Shown: piece by piece, positions 13,504 to 28,452 of the stretch
Numbering within the stretch: the stretch's first letter is position 1
How the letters are laid out: every line of letters begins with the position of its first letter
Source: Macquaria australasica
Taxonomy: Eukaryota; Chordata; Actinopteri; Centrarchiformes; Percichthyidae
Direction: 5' to 3'
DNA: 64,000 nt
NCBI GenBank assembly: GCA_005408345.1
Contig: SEMN01000414.1
Span: forward strand, 400,465 to 464,464
Program-made: the position numbers and the translations under genes
The notes under the pieces: model-generated
The model's input: only the letters and a program-made list of their open reading frames with translations
Told to the model about the DNA's origin: nothing
The model's database searches: none

Positions 13504-13519
13504 TGTTGTCAAGACAACA
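13504..13519. promoter_or_regulatory. X-box (RFX-factor site) of spata17
   Basis: TGTTGTCAAGACAACA is a perfect inverted repeat of 7-base arms around AA. It fits the X-box consensus RYYNYY-N(1-3)-RRNRAC. It lies 24 bases upstream of the spata17 ATG. RFX-family factors (with FOXJ1) drive ciliary and flagellar genes through such sites close to the start, which agrees with a sperm/ciliary gene. The site may be in the promoter or the extreme 5' UTR; no TATA box is seen. Confidence 0.7.
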
Positions 13520-13542
13520 GGTAAACTCTCGCCTGAGTAGAC

Positions 13543-13610
13543 ATGGCGGAGCTGCTGAAAATAAAAAGTGAAGTTGAAGAGTTCCAAACGGAATTCTTCT
13601 ACAGAAACAG
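13543..13610 (+). CDS. spata17: spata17 coding exon 1
   Basis: Begins with ATG in a good context and encodes MAELLKIKSEVEEFQTEFFY followed by RN and a split codon. It ends in phase 2 at a CAG|GTATAT donor. The FFYRN end matches the YYFRN block at the same place in human SPATA17. An X-box lies just upstream. The Met is the first in frame next to the promoter-like motif, so the start is fairly secure. Confidence 0.9.
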
Positions 13611-16600
13611 GTATATATCGTTAACTTATATTACTATATTTTATTCAAATAGGAAAGACAATTGTGGCTGTTGTTAAGCGGTTTGCAGTCAAAGCCAAAC
13701 CATTACACAGCTAGCTAACGTTACTCGAGATGTCAACAAACGCTAGCGTCATGCTTTCAGTAGTTAATATCTAGCATGTCATATTTGTAGGCCTACGAAG
13801 CGTTGCTCATTACAAAAACGGTTGTGTACAGCAGAGTCAGCAGATTTGTGTCGTGTTTTAGCAAAGACGGTGTAATTTGGGGTTAAAAAAAAAACATAAT
13901 GCAACTTTTATGCATCGGCAGTGGTGCCATGACGAAGGTAATTCAACTCTGAAGCACCTGCAGAGTGTCTGGCCGTGTACAGCAAGTACAGACACGAGTA
14001 TTGTTTGTATGTCATAGTAATGGACGTTGATATGCAACATCACAGTGAGACAATGCAGATACAGTAGTCTGCACTGTTATTTGTATGTGTCTGTGTCATG
14101 GTGTGCCTTAGCCAAGCCGAGGAGAACAGACAGCAGGAAAACCAGGCTGCCACCCGGATTCAGAGCTGGTTCAGAGCCTGCAGGGTCCGGGCTTACCTCA
14201 GGTATAATGTGTGTGTGTGTGTGTGTGTGTGTGGTGAGTGTGTGTTGGTCCAATTTGAATCTGTAAACCAGAAAAATAGACTCTTGGTACTCCTTCATAT
14301 GCCATAGGCAAAAAAAAGAATACAAGCCTTAATATTTTATATACCAATTTGAGGTTTGCTTTTCCCTTCAGGGGTTGAAAAACATTCAGGCAGTATTCTA
14401 AGAGTTAATTTCAAGGGAAACCCTGATACTAGCTCACTCTCATAATTATCCCACTTCTAGAGCTTTGCAAATGGCCTCGAGGAATAAATGTCGCTTGCAC
14501 TCTGTGCTCCTTTCACACACAGAGAAATGAATGTCTCTATCTCTGTGCTTGTTCCTGTACTGTGACCCCAGCACCATTCTGCAGGGTCAGCAGACAAACT
14601 TCCAGACAGTAGGTTAATTCAGATTACTTTAGTTAATTGATCAATGCGTTAAGTGGATAATTAGCAACAATTTTAGCTGCCTAAGTGCAACTCCGGGGTT
14701 GTGCTATCCCCACTATAAGCATTGATTTTCTGGGCATATGAATGGCCTTTTGGAAATTGATGGCCTCATTGGAGGCAGAGAATCGCGGTGGACTTGCATT
14801 TAGAGTATGTTTGAAGATGAATACAAATGTGTGCTGCTGACTAAAGGGGGTGATAGGCTCATCAGACATGATCGAAAAGCCTGGAGGAGCAGAGATGTTC
14901 TTTGTGTCTGTGTGTGTGTGTGTGTCTTAGTGAGAGCGTGTGTTGTTAAGTGTAATGTTTCCCTGACCTTTTAATTGAAGTCCTTTACAATCTAACATTT
15001 GTATGCAGAAAACTAAACCACTCTTTTCTTTATTGTTTTTCAAAATAAAAAGATATCAGTGTATTACAGCAGTAGTGATTTGAGGGAATTGTGTGATTTA
15101 ATTAGTGCATTAATGCAATTGTTTAATTGCATTACATGCAGGAATGCAATTCTTTTAGCTTTTAGTATTTTTTATTTGCAGCTCCCTCATATTCCTAGAA
15201 GGTTTTAATTTTCTTGCTATTGAACTTAAGGTTTTTTGTACTCAATTAGAGACCTTCTGGGCATTAACAGACTAACTGAAGACCAAACAAAGAAATGCAC
15301 AATTTAATGTCCTTCCATGTGTATCTGAATAACTTTTTTCAGTGTTTTCCAACTACTAAGACATACACATCCAATCCTCTCCCCAAAATGACTTTTTTTT
15401 TTTTACAGCCATCTGCACAAGAAGGCAATCATTATACAGAAGATATGGCGGGGCTTCACAGCAAGGGCACGTTTCAGACAAATGGTGAAGGTAAGGCAGC
15501 GCCTGGAACGGCTATAGATATATTGATTATGTTATGATAGCATGCATTAGAATTCAATTGCTATATTCCTAAGTCCCTGCGTCTGACCTTAAGAGATATA
15601 ATTCACTCATTACACATTGGGAAATTAGCACTTAGGAAATATGATGCAATATGATAAGGAATTCCATCTATATAGCAACTCCTGGGATGTATATAGAAAG
15701 AGCGTGCAGAGGAATAGAGAGAAAGAAAGAGGAGTTTGTGTGTATGGTGTGTGTGTGTGCTTTAGTAAAACAAGGCCCCATTTTCACCATATTGCCTCCA
15801 ACTGCTTCTTAATTGAACAGATTGTTGATACCGGATCCAATACCCAGCGCTCTCACGTATAATTTTCCCCTGGATTGAGTTTTGTAAACGTATCACAACA
15901 AGCTATTTATCATGCCTGTAAATTGACTGTTTGCTAAAGCATAACTGCCAGCCGCCGTTTGGGAGGCGTTCAAGAAATGGAAGTCAGGTCGGATGGTGGG
16001 GGTGGGGTTGAGGGGTGTTGAAATAAACGATGAAGGATGTGTCATAACACACATATGGGCTAAAAAGAGGCTGTTTGGTCTCATTTGGAAACAGACGAGC
16101 ACTAATTTGAATCACTCAAAATTGCCACAGTGCACTATTTTGAATTAGTCCTGAGAGAGTCTATTCTTCCCCTCCTCTCTCTCTCTCTCTCACTCTTTTT
16201 CTCTCACTCTTGCGGACCTTATCATGTGTAATGTGACGTGCACAAAGCCTCATCTCAAAACATCAAGCTGAATTTACAGCCTCCTTTCAAGTCTTTGTCT
16301 CCCTTCCCCTTCCTCTCCTCCCTCTCTTCCCTGTCGTTATTAAAAAAGACGTGTTGAGATATGAATCCCTTTTATGACCGACTCTCCAGTTTGCTCCTGA
16401 AATGTGCCCCCAGTGGTCGGCTGGCACGTTTGGTGTGCGGCATCTCGTCGAGTGCGCCGCTGAATATTCTCTGGCCTTGTGTTTGTCACTTCTGGCAGTG
16501 CTGTCATTGATTATGAAATCCAGAGGAGAGCGTTTGGCCGTCATACATCTCCATTAGCTCGCTGCTTGACTACCATAGATTTTCTTGGCCCTTGTCTGCG

Positions 16601-19600
16601 TTGGTGTATTAAGAGAGTACCGTCCTCCCCTTGATACAAAGTCCCGCTAACCACTCTCTCTCTCTCTCTTCTCTCCCTCTCTCTCTCCATCCCCTGACTT
16701 TTTCTCTTATTCCTTTTGTCTCTCTTGCTTTCCCTCTCTCCGTTTCTGCCCCCTTCCCTCCCCTCTACCGTGGCCCTATCTGTGCTTCCTCTGTGCAATG
16801 TATTATGTATAAAGAGCTCTTTATCTTTGACGCCTGCTGTGGACAGATCAGAGGGCTGGGAGACAAGATGTAACGCCATCTTTTCCTTTGTGTTCACAGG
16901 CGGCATATTTTATCATGAAGATGAATTTCTACGAGGAGATGGCGGTCAGGGTAAATATCACCACAGTGTCTTGTTTTAGCAAATGGAGTGTCGTGGTGGG
17001 GGGACACTCTGTTTCTCTGTGTGTGCTGCGAATGGGAGGCCCCAGGAACAGCAGCATGGAAGCACTTCATCACACCACTTCATTGCAAAACTTGTCCATC
17101 AAAGCAACTTCTTTAATCTTACATGCAGTCTTTTTTTAGTGAAGGCATCATGTTGACAATCCTGTACAATTTTTAATTTTCTACATTATTAAGGCCTATT
17201 AGAATCAGGTATACAGGTACACAAAATTAAAAAAAATCTTATTATGCTATTTTGCTATTTCAAAATGAGTTATTGTAATTATGTCTCGACACATACCTGT
17301 TAGTTGGTCCATCATTATCTACTTTTCATATAAAACACAGTGCTTGGCAAGAGCAAAATTGTCTTCTGAATCCTTTATATCAATATCTGGCTCTCAGTTT
17401 TAGCAACATTTATTTCATTTTTTAAATTTTTCCTCAGTGCTCATGCCCATCAAATGTCCCCTTTATCCCCTCAGCAGCTGCTACTGTTCAACTCATAAAT
17501 CATACCACCGTGGCTGTGACTGATGCTTTGGCACTTTTACACAAGGATACTGCACAGAAACCTTATATTTTTACAATTCCATATAGCCTACTCTTTTGGC
17601 TAACTGTTTCATTCTGCCTAAACCATTAAAGGGTTTTATAGGGCAACAAAAAAATCCACTAGTTTTTATTGAAGAGGGTGTGTTGCTCAGCTGGACAGAG
17701 ATGGCTGCAATATTTTCATATTGGTGGAAAAGCCTGGAAATTGATGGCTTCAAGTTTTACACTTAATAGAAACCCAAACAAATAAAGCTGACCACCCCGT
17801 CGTTTCAATAAATGTCACATAATAGGAGAGACATAGATCCAGGAGTAGTGTTTGACCCAGCTGTTTTAGGTCACAGGGCGAAAGGTTAGGGGTGATGTCA
17901 CCATGTAGAGCAGAGCAGAAGCTTCTGAAGTTAAAGAAAAGAGGTCTTTATTAACCATATAAAATACCCACAGTTTCCTAAAGGAAGCAATAGGAATTTT
18001 AATGGAAAAAGAAATATATGTGAACAGGGCAGCAAAGTGACTTAGTGGTTAGGAATTCAAGAAGGTACTGGATTTGTACCCCACAAGGGCCAAATGAGGC
18101 TTTTCTGTGTAGAGTGTGCATTTTATTCTGTGTGCTTGTCTGGGTTTTTTTTTTTATGGGTTCTCCAATTTTCTCTCACTGTAAAAGACATACATGAAGG
18201 TATTAGGAACAATCCTGCCACTGCCCTTGACCAAGGCTCTGGCCTAAGTGGAGCTGGTCCCTAAGCGCTCCACTGTGTACTGCCCACTGCTCCTAAAGAG
18301 ATATCATGGGGCAAATGCAGACACAAATGTCTCAGATTGTGGACCGATTAAGTGTAACTTTACACTTCAAAATGTTAAAAATAGTTATGAATAATAAAAG
18401 GGTATTGTGAAAATATATGTAGTACCTGGACCTATCGTTTTCTATGATGCCACCTGTTGAAAGATGAAAAAATACTTTTTTTTTTTTTTTACTATGTATA
18501 GCAGACTTAAAGGTACAGTTTGTTATGATTTCTTAGATTGCTTATATCCTGCAAAATATTGGCAGGACTGTGACCACTGCACTACAATATCAGAATGTCT
18601 TCTGATACATTGGCCTTTTGGACAGGATGAAGCGATAGTGTTCGTGTTCATGTGTATGAAACTGAAAGAGAGAGAAAGCCTGTGCAAAAATGAATGAGTG
18701 AAGGACATCTGTACTCACAGACCATCTTTTACCAAAGAAATATTCAATGTGTAAACAGAGAGAAAGAGGGAAAGAGAAAAAGGGAGACACAAAGGGAGAA
18801 ACAATCATCTCAGAATCCCCTTGTGACACTTCCTTTGAATCAATTGTGATTCTCTTCTTCTTTTCTCTCCCCTCCTGTTGTCTTTATCACGGCGTGGTAG
18901 CTAACAGAGGATAATGTATTAGGGCCGTAATAGAAACCAGTGTTTACATGCCGCACCTCGGATTTGTATTAGATTCAACAGCATCGATTTCACTAGTCAA
19001 CAAAGGTCAGCAAGAACTTGGGAGGCGGCAATTACTTTATTTAAAATTATCTATTGACTGGCAGATCAATGCTAATTCTCATTTTGCTCTTTGTTGTTTT
19101 TCCCCATCCTCCACTTCTCCTCTTCTCTCCTCTTCCCTCTTCTCATAGTGTGATTATTCTTTTACCTGCCATTGTTTTAATCTCCTAATTAGTCTGAAGG
19201 ACATCCGCCCCCTTGCTTTAAAATGGTCCACTGGTGTGTGTGGGTGTGAGTGTGCTAGCTAATCTGCAGCCTCCACAATCAATGTGGACTGATACAGTTA
19301 AACGTATGGAGCTGTGACAGCTGTTTGTCCCCCCTTGGAGTGCCCCTCCATCACTGCAGGGGGGGAAAACTGCATTCATGGTCATACATGGTTTAAAAGC
19401 GTTCTCCCATATATGTTATATATATATATATATTTTCTTATGTTCAAGACACGTACTATCTCTGTTACTTAGTAATGTTGGTAGAGAAAAACAAAACAAT
19501 CAAACAAACAAAAAAAAACCATGCCATTATGCTTTAGCTTACCCTCTGTGAAGAGAACCCCTATTTAGTATTAGTCATTGAAATAATTGCAATGTGAAAA

Positions 19601-21555
19601 AAAATATTTCTTTCATTTTTGTTAATAATAAAGCATCATAAAGCCACACTACCAGATTTCCCAACTCCCACACTTCCCCGAAGTTGTTGGCAATCTTCTG
19701 AATAAAACTCTGTCATGCTTTAATCCCTCACAGATCCAGCGGAGATGGAGAGGATTCTTTGTGAGGAAGTACATTCATAATTTCTACGCACGCAAGAACT
19801 ACCTGGAAGGACTGTACAGGAAAAATGAACTTGTCAGGTAAAAAACCCCCCAAAACAAATGGTGCTGTACATGAGGCTCAAGAGAGCAGACAGTTTGACT
19901 TCATTGCAATTGAATGAATGCCTGCTCCCCCTTTACTTTAATTTTTTTGTATGGGTTGCCAGTTTATATTAAACTGACTTTCCTGCGCAACTCCCATCCA
20001 GTTCTGTTAAATTATTTTTCTCATTTATACAGTACAGTTGTCAGTACTCTTCAGGAGATATTACAGCTGACATACTGCACAATACGACAGCTTCCTCAGC
20101 GACAAGAAGTAAGCAAGGTGTACCTTTTATGTAAAGGATTTGTACAGTTTAATTTTATACTACTTGTCTTTTCCCTTCTCTCTCCTCTGTCTCACTCACT
20201 CTCTGTCTTGCTGTGTTTTTGTACCATTTACCTTTTATGTGTTGTGGTAAAACATATTTTTACCCAGGGACCACTACAGGGCCCCGAAGGGAGTCAGGTG
20301 GTACACGTCAGTCAAGATGAATTGATTTGATTAGTGTAAAGGCAGTTGGTTAAAAGGTGTACTTGTGTACCCATAACCTCAAAATGTGTGTGTAAGAGAG
20401 AAAGAGAGAGAGAGGGAGCGAGAGAGGTGCTGGTAAGATCTGTACTTGCATAGTTGTTACCTCAGAGGAAGAGAACGAGGACAGAGGAAGAGGAAAGGAA
20501 AAGTGAAGGAATGAAAGAGACAGAGAGACAAAGAGACAGAGAGGAAAGAAGAGAGAGAGAGAGAGAAGTCCTCTAAAGCGCTCGAGGCTAAGAGAGAGAG
20601 AAGTGAACGATGTGAAGAAATTAAAAATTAGCCTCTGATTTGAACCGCAGCTCGTGCATTAATAAAACATCCTGTGCTCCAGGGCTCACTGCTAGAGATA
20701 CGCCATCTTTTATTTTTGACAAAAAAAACCATCACGTTTAGCTAATAGTCACATTTTTAATGTTGCTAATATATTTTACCGGAAAATATCTTTAGGCTTC
20801 TGCTAAAATTAAATGTAAATTTGTTAAAGTGCTCCTTGGATCACTGACTTCCCCCCTCACTTCCCCGCCAGCGTTCCACCTTTCCTCCACACTCCTTGCC
20901 CCTTATAGAGGTAGGGGGAACTAGGCTGTTAAAGTCCATTAAGGAAGTGTTGCCACTTTATTGGTATACCACACAAAGACAGACACACAAAAATGCAACT
21001 TTGTCAAGTGTTCTGACACTATACCTGTGATGAAAGATGTAAAACTGGTAAAATTGTGCTAATAACCGTCTTAGCCACAATAGAGCTTATACTGCTATTA
21101 TTTATCAAACTTAAAAAGTACTTAGAATGGGTATTTACAGAAGTCATAGCAAAAAATATATTTGTAATTTGTAATTTGACCCAAGGTTACACAGCTTGTT
21201 ATGACTTGTAATATGAAAACTAGTAAACTAAGCAACTAATACTTGTCTTAAACTATCTCAGACTGGACCAGATCAGTTTGCATATTGCAGCTCATAACAG
21301 AAACTTTTCTATTTTGCAATTTTGTGGACCCTGCCTAGGCAAACAGTAAAGTATTAAATATTACTATACTGTCACACACATCTTTCCAATCTCTTTTCAC
21401 CTTCTTTCTTCTTTCTTTTAAAAAACAATTAAATACAAAAAGCAGAGTTAGACTAGATCAGACAAATGTGGAAGTAAAGAATTGTGACGTGATGTCATTT
21501 TACTGGTTTGCTGTTTCATTATCAACTGTGTGACATCCCCAGTCTCCTCATACAT

Positions 21556-21586
<31 letters not shown>

Positions 21587-24500
21587 GCCCCTCCTCCACA
21601 GCGGTTTGGGGTGCTGAGGTCACTTTCTCTCCAGTTAATCACATGTTTATTTAGTGCTGCCGGGGTCACGATCAATTAACGGCGTGCCGGCATTTATTTA
21701 AAATATCCTTTCTGTATTAGCTGCTGAGCCCTCGGATTGCACACTGCCTGATCACTCACCCCGCAAAGATCCGCTTTTTAATCCACCTGCTCCCTCCCTC
21801 TTGTAAGTCTGTCTGTCTGTCCATCCCGCTGCATAAATTATTCAAAGTTGGACTAATGGTCCCCATTTAGTGCAGGCTGATCGGCTGCGCATGGTAATGA
21901 TATAGGAGTAATACATAGACTGCCGAACCTCTCTCTCTCTCTCTGACTCTCTGTTTCAGTCTCTCTTTCTCTCTCATGACAGATCTCCCTCGCATGAAAC
22001 CATCTGTGTCATTTCATTAGGTACAGCATCCAGCTAATACACGCTACTTACACTACCCTCTTCTATCCCCTGCCCTCACTCCGCCTCCCTCCCTCAATCT
22101 CTGCCTCTCTCCTCTCTCTTTCTCCTTCTCTTTCTCAATCTATTTTGCTCTATATATTTCTCTCTCTCTCTGCCACTGGTTCACTGTGCTTCGGTGTCCA
22201 TCCTCATTCATCCTTCCTCTCCTTCTGCATAGCCTAATGAAGTCAGGACCCCGGCGCAGTCCCCACTCTGCCACAGTTTTCCTTGATACCCCAACAATTT
22301 ATCACTTTGTCAGGGAGACACTTAAAGTTCCTGGGCTTTAATAAGGGCATGCAGTGGGACGATGGGGGCAATTAGGAAAGCGGAGCAAGCCCGCTTTGCA
22401 TATTTACTAAATGTGCTGGTGTCATCGCTGCCGCCACCAACACGGCCTGTTGACTGCATGAGTTATTCCTCTATCTGCAATAAACAGCTGGGTAATTATT
22501 ACTGCCATAATCAGATAAATAATTCTCCCTGTGATGTTGCAACGACATGGCAAAATCTTTTAACTTATCCTAAAGAGAACAAGCGAGAATTTATTTTGTT
22601 AGGCTGAGCAGCACTAGTGTTTTTCTTTTCTTTTTTTTTATTCTTCTCTTCTGGTGCTATGCTGTCTCTCTTCCTTTCTCTACTTTTTTTTCCTGTCTCT
22701 CTTTACTCCAGCCTTCTTCATTCCTCCCTCTCTTGTGTCCCTCTCAAGGACATTCATGAAAGGAGAGCTGCTATGGTGGAGAGAGTGCGGGCCTGCCTGC
22801 ACGCCTGCCCTGCGATCACTCTCCGCTTCTATGCGTCAGTTTTTCTTTTGCTGCTCTTTCTTTCTGATCCAGTTTGGGTGGAGACAAGTTCACTCCTTCA
22901 GTCTGATTGGATTTGTATATTCTGTGTGTGTGTGTGTGTCTGCCTCCTTAGGAAATAACTTTTGAAAGTAAAACAATGGAGAAAAGTATGCAAAATGTAT
23001 GAAGTTGTAAATGTTTTCTCTTTTTGAATATTAGGAATATTGATTGGAGATAATTTCCATGCTAGAATTGTCATTTGCTTCCACACCTTTTTGTGGCATC
23101 AATTTTACTGCTTTAGTGAATTAGTTAATCAATCAGTCAGTCACTTAAATGGAAATGCTGTGTTATGAGGGTGTTGAAGGCTCAATACATTGAGCCGGTC
23201 ACTGTTTAAATTGACTGTCTGACTACCCCCTCCTTGCCAGCTATTGAATCATTTAATTGGAACAATTAAAACAGCCAATCAGGTCAAACCTCCATTAAAT
23301 ATTTAGAACCTGGCCAATTAGCTGCTCTGGTGCTGGCCTGGACGACCGCAGGTGTGGCCTGCTATCCCACAATGCCTCACTCTCCGATATCCCATCAGCC
23401 CTTGACGCCCCGTTGTGAACCATGGAGTAAATAATTGAGGAAGAAGTGAGAAATTTAGCTGTACAATATTATCCATTTAAATAAGTTAACAGTCCAGGGT
23501 GAAAATGTCAGTCAGAGATTCAATTATTTGAAAGTAGTTCAAGTATGCTTGATTAGCTTGTCCAACAGTTCAACAGCTATCACAAGTATAGTCAGAGTGC
23601 TCAAGCTGCATTAAATGGCATGCTAAGCACATTATAAGTATCCACTAATCATTATAATGAAGTACATGCAATAATAAAATAATGCTATTATGTGCAAAAA
23701 TAACTTTAGCTGTTATCTATATATCAAATGACAATGAAACCATGATGAAACAGTATAAGTAACATATGAATATATAATGTAATATACTGACATGATAATG
23801 CAATTAGAACACATTTTCCATGACTTTCAAGTAAAATTATATCAGCTCTAAATCTCTTTTCCAGTAACCACAACAAATTAAAGGACAGGTTTGTCCTAAA
23901 ACAATAATCAGGAGCCGACATGTACATTCAAACAGGGTTTGCTTGCTGTAATCATTCCTCTTGTTCATACTGGCAGTGAAGAGACCAGTTCCTAATGCGC
24001 TTTCAATGTAAAAAAAAAAAAAAAAAACAAAGACAAAAAAAAAGAAAAGAAGACAAATTAGGGTATTTTATGCAAAAAGACTAACGTTGGAAGATACCCA
24101 CTTGATTTTTCTCACTCATATTAGCTTCAGATAAACTTAAAACTCAAAAAGCTGTCAAGTGGAACAATAGCATTGATCAGCATGGGTTAATAAAGCCAAA
24201 GATATAACAACAACACATATAACAGAATCACAAGCCAGTGTTTTATCACACTCTTTCTTTCTTTCTTTCTATCACTTTCACTCAGTCAAACACACACACA
24301 CACACATACGCTCACACACAAGGCACGTGCTACGTGCCGAACAGGGCTAATGAGGGTTGTATGTTGTGGCGGCTGGCTGGGTCGACACAGATCGAGGTGC
24401 CTTCAGCCGTTACAAATCTGTTTGGCTTTTGTCCACTACACAGCAATTAATAACACTGGGGCTGGGGGCAGGGAAGCAAAGGTCACCCATTCAGCCTGAC

Positions 24501-27500
24501 ATGCTCACACACACACACACGCACTTCCATGCACATACACACATATGGACACACATACAAGCAAAAGTGTGTGAACACATAGTATGAACACTGATACACA
24601 CATACATATTGCTGATACACACACACACACACACACAGTGATTTAGTCACACTTAAACACTCTGCTCAGACACACACAGACATATGAGAACAGGTCCTGA
24701 CCCCCGAAAACATTGCCAGTCAGTTTTTAAGGTGGTATTAATGCATGAACGGACAGAAATACACACATATACTGTAAACACACACGTACCAATTGGTTTG
24801 TGAACCAGACTGTCCCACAATAAACCAAAACTTTATATTTTACATTAATAAGTAATATCCCTGTTAGCCAGGTGGACAAATAGGGGCCAAGCAACCTCTA
24901 TATTTACACACGCACACACATGCACACACACAAGCACATATAAAGCCATACATCCATATACACAGTCCTAAATTACTGTGCTTAATATTACATAAACACA
25001 CACAGACACATTTAGACTTGCTCCCATTCTCACCACGAACACACACACACACACAGTGCTCTGCATATTTCATTTATTTTGTAATTTAATCTGGTGCTGA
25101 GGAAGGAATGAGAATGCAAAGGCAACAGGAGCGGTGTTGTGATTTCTTTTTAAATGTCAGTAGCCGCAGAATGTGTTAACCTCACATTACAGACACACTA
25201 TGAATATTCTGATTCCTCCGTGGAGGCTTGTAATTGAAAACAGAAGTTGGGTAAAGAAAGAAGCAGTGGAGGAGAAGGAGAGAAAAAAGGAGGCATAGGA
25301 AAAGAGATGAAGGATTGTCGATGAGCTACGGCTTTACTCTTAGCTGTGTGTGTGTGTGTGTTTTCACATTACCATAGCATGTGTGTTTTAGTAATTGTTT
25401 CCAGTTCCCTTTATAAGTTATTACCCCCTTGTAACAATAAGGCTGTGTGATTGTGGACTGAAATTGCTGTGTATGGGCTTTAATTGCATCCCATTTAGCC
25501 AGCTTCGCTTAACAGATGTCACAGACAGACCTGTCCTGGCTGCGGTGATGAAATATATCCATCATCCTCCCACTTATAGCCTCTTGTGCTCTCACTTTCC
25601 TTTTTTCCATCCAAGCAGTCTCATTCTCTTGTTTTTCTCCCACAGATCCTCTGTCTTTCCATGTCTATCCCAGAATCTCTCTTCTCATTAGGCAGTTTTT
25701 TGTCCATCTGAAGGACACTCCAGGGAACTGTCAGCTTTATGACAGAAGACTGTTCCAAATACACACTAAGATGTGCACAAATGTACTTGCATGAAGTTTA
25801 CATTGTGCACAAGCCTTTCATTTAAATATTGTTAAGATATAAGGTCAGGTGAATCTCCAGGTAATAGCAGTAACAGGTTCATTTGGTCTGGAGAAGGTAT
25901 CATCAAAACATTAGTCTCATATGATTGTTATAGCGAGTGATGTAGAGTTAAATTGAATTAAATGTCGGGGCAGTATCCAGACAGTCATTGTCATTCAGAG
26001 TGTATGAGTATGATGAACTTTTTGTATGATTTAGATTGATTTGACTATTTATGAGGTCATGGAATTATATCTAAGATGTTAGTGTAAAATGATTATATAT
26101 TATTATTATTATATTAATTATTCAATTCATTATTTTTTAATGTATTGTACAGTGCATATTTATTATATTTATATTTGACTGTGATCCATTGTGTGAATTA
26201 ATTAAATGAAGTTTGGAATTTTAAGTGCAAAAATATTTGTGTATGTGTGTGTGCCCTGTAGGAGGGAGCTGGATGAACTTGAGGAACTCCAGAAGAGAGA
26301 GAGAGACTGTCTGGAGATGGTGAAAGAGCAGACAGCCAAGGTCTACCAAGCTCACAGGTTACACCACCTCCTCAGTACGAAGCAGGTTGGTGAACACAAA
26401 CACACGCACGCACACAATCTCACACCTTTGGCATAGAAATTACTATGATTAGACCAATATTTGGCCAGAGGCCGATATTAAATTGTGAATCCTTCTTAAC
26501 GGCTACATAAAAATGGTTCAGTTAGAAATATTCTACATTAATCTACAATTCATTTGACTTGATGGCTCTATTCAAAGCAAGCTTTATATTCAGTCAGAAA
26601 GCAGTGTCGATTATTAAGCACATAGAAAGACAAACCTCAAGGTATAACAGAAATCAGCACCATATAACAGGACCTTGCGTCCGCATATGTAAGACTAAAA
26701 CATTAGCAGCAACATGATTATGTTTTCAGCTTGCAGGGTAGCAGCAACCACTGTCCAGTGAAAAGCAGTTACCAGTAGTGATAGCAGTGGGATAAATGTG
26801 GTCTGTTATGTGAAGGAGTGGGTTGTGGGTGGTACTTTGGGAGATCAGCTGATGATCCTTTAAAGTCAGTGCTGCAAATGACGTCATGCTTCTGCTTAAA
26901 CTGTGTCCACAGAATTATATACATATATTTACAGAATATCTGTATTTGTTTAATTTTGTGAAAAATAGTTCTTCAATGTCACTTTAAAGTAGTAAATTCA
27001 AATTTCCTGCCATTAAATTGGCAGGGAATGATTTAATCTTTAATTAATCCCTGGTCATTGCTGTTCAATAAAGAGCCGGGTCTCTAAATGTAACTCTATA
27101 CAATATTTAAACCCAGAATTATATCTGGCTTTGTAAAAATATATTTTATGAGTTCAAACTTCAGGTTCAACATGGCAAATAGCACAGGCATAGTGTTGTA
27201 TCTTTTTTGATTTGTTCACATATAAAAAGTTAATACCACAACCTATACTTGACGAACTTTGGGAGACAGAAAAGTTTGAAAAGAGCACAATTTATGGTTG
27301 AAATTCTTAGACTCACCATCAATATCTACAATAGGTTGTTATAATACTATAATAATTGTACTAATAATTAATAATTATTAAGTAATCATTCCAATACAGT
27401 AATAATCATATAGTAATTATATTTATAGTTATTATAGTACTCTAGTTAGAAACCCATCGTCACTTCATAGTCCCAAAGTGGGATAGTGACCTTAACTAAG

Positions 27501-28392
27501 GAGCATGGCTATGAAGCCACATCAGATAACACACTCTAAACCCATTTACACTTACACTGTTTGTCTGAAATTTACGTCCTAGACAATATACAGGCAGCAT
27601 CACCGACTCACTAGAAACTTTGTGCTTAGAAAGTTAGCACACACATACCATACATACGTATGCACGTGCACAGCTAAAGATGCAGGGATTCACATGGGCA
27701 ATGAGATAGGAGTTCCAGATAAGGAGTTCCTCCAGAAACAGGCAACAGGGAGAAAAAAAGGAAGAGTCCTCTTTCTTCCCTTCTTTCGTTAACACAGGTG
27801 GGCTGTGTGGAGTTGAGGTGTGTGTGTGTGTGCACACATGAGTAAGTATGTGTCCTCATGGCTCTTCTGATGTGCTGAGTGGAGTATTTTAGTGCTTCCC
27901 CTGGCACAGGTGTGCATGTGTGTGTGTGTGTGTGTGTGTGTGTGGCATCCACGCATCTCTGTGACTCCCCACTGGGATCATAATGAAGACAAAGCACACT
28001 GGTCACTGTTGATTCAGCACCACTACTCCTCTCTCTCTGTGTCTCTCTCTCCTTCATGCCTGTGCGACCAGCATCGTCATCATCTGGCTTACTACCTACT
28101 TCCTGCAGGTATCCCTGTTCACCTAAGACACTCACATGATACACACAACTTCCAAACATTTATTATTATGTTTTATATGTAAACTGGAGTGCAGTAGAGT
28201 TTGCATTTTTCAGATCGTGTTTGACTCTCCAAATGCTTTAGATTGGCTGTATACCCATATGTTCATTGTTTTTATCATTTTATATATAACTATATTATTT
28301 TATATATTTTTAATATATATTTTATGAATAAGCAAAAAGGAAAGAAAGCAAGAAGAAGAAAAGTTTGTGTGCTCTTCCCCGCCCTCTGTCCA

Positions 28393-28452
<60 letters not shown>

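Larger units (their letters stand above)
19838..26261 (+). other. spata17 intron 5
   Basis: A 6.4-kb intron. It contains a purine-rich GA tract region (about 20394-20600), a (CA)n at 21561-21586, pyrimidine-rich stretches (21930-22160), two blocks that look like conserved noncoding elements (about 22340-22610 and 23200-23430), a poly-A tract at 24010-24028, and a dense CA-rich region (24290-25060). No SPATA17-like or other exon was recognised. Confidence 0.8.

Noticed and set aside
18028..18100. Possible tRNA gene
   Set aside because: Box-like words are present but no cloverleaf can be formed and the tail matches a common SINE-like repeat.
24280..25060. CA-rich repeated stretches considered as a CRISPR-like or satellite array
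   Set aside because: The units are simple dinucleotide runs with no constant repeat and spacer pattern; the host is a vertebrate.
26206..26436. Open frame starting at a Met upstream of exon 6
   Set aside because: Only 26262-26385 is exon; the rest is intron sequence on either side of good splice sites.
27674..28159. 161-codon minus-strand open frame
   Set aside because: It runs through a CA/TG microsatellite giving His-Thr repeats, with no domain and a position inside intron 6.
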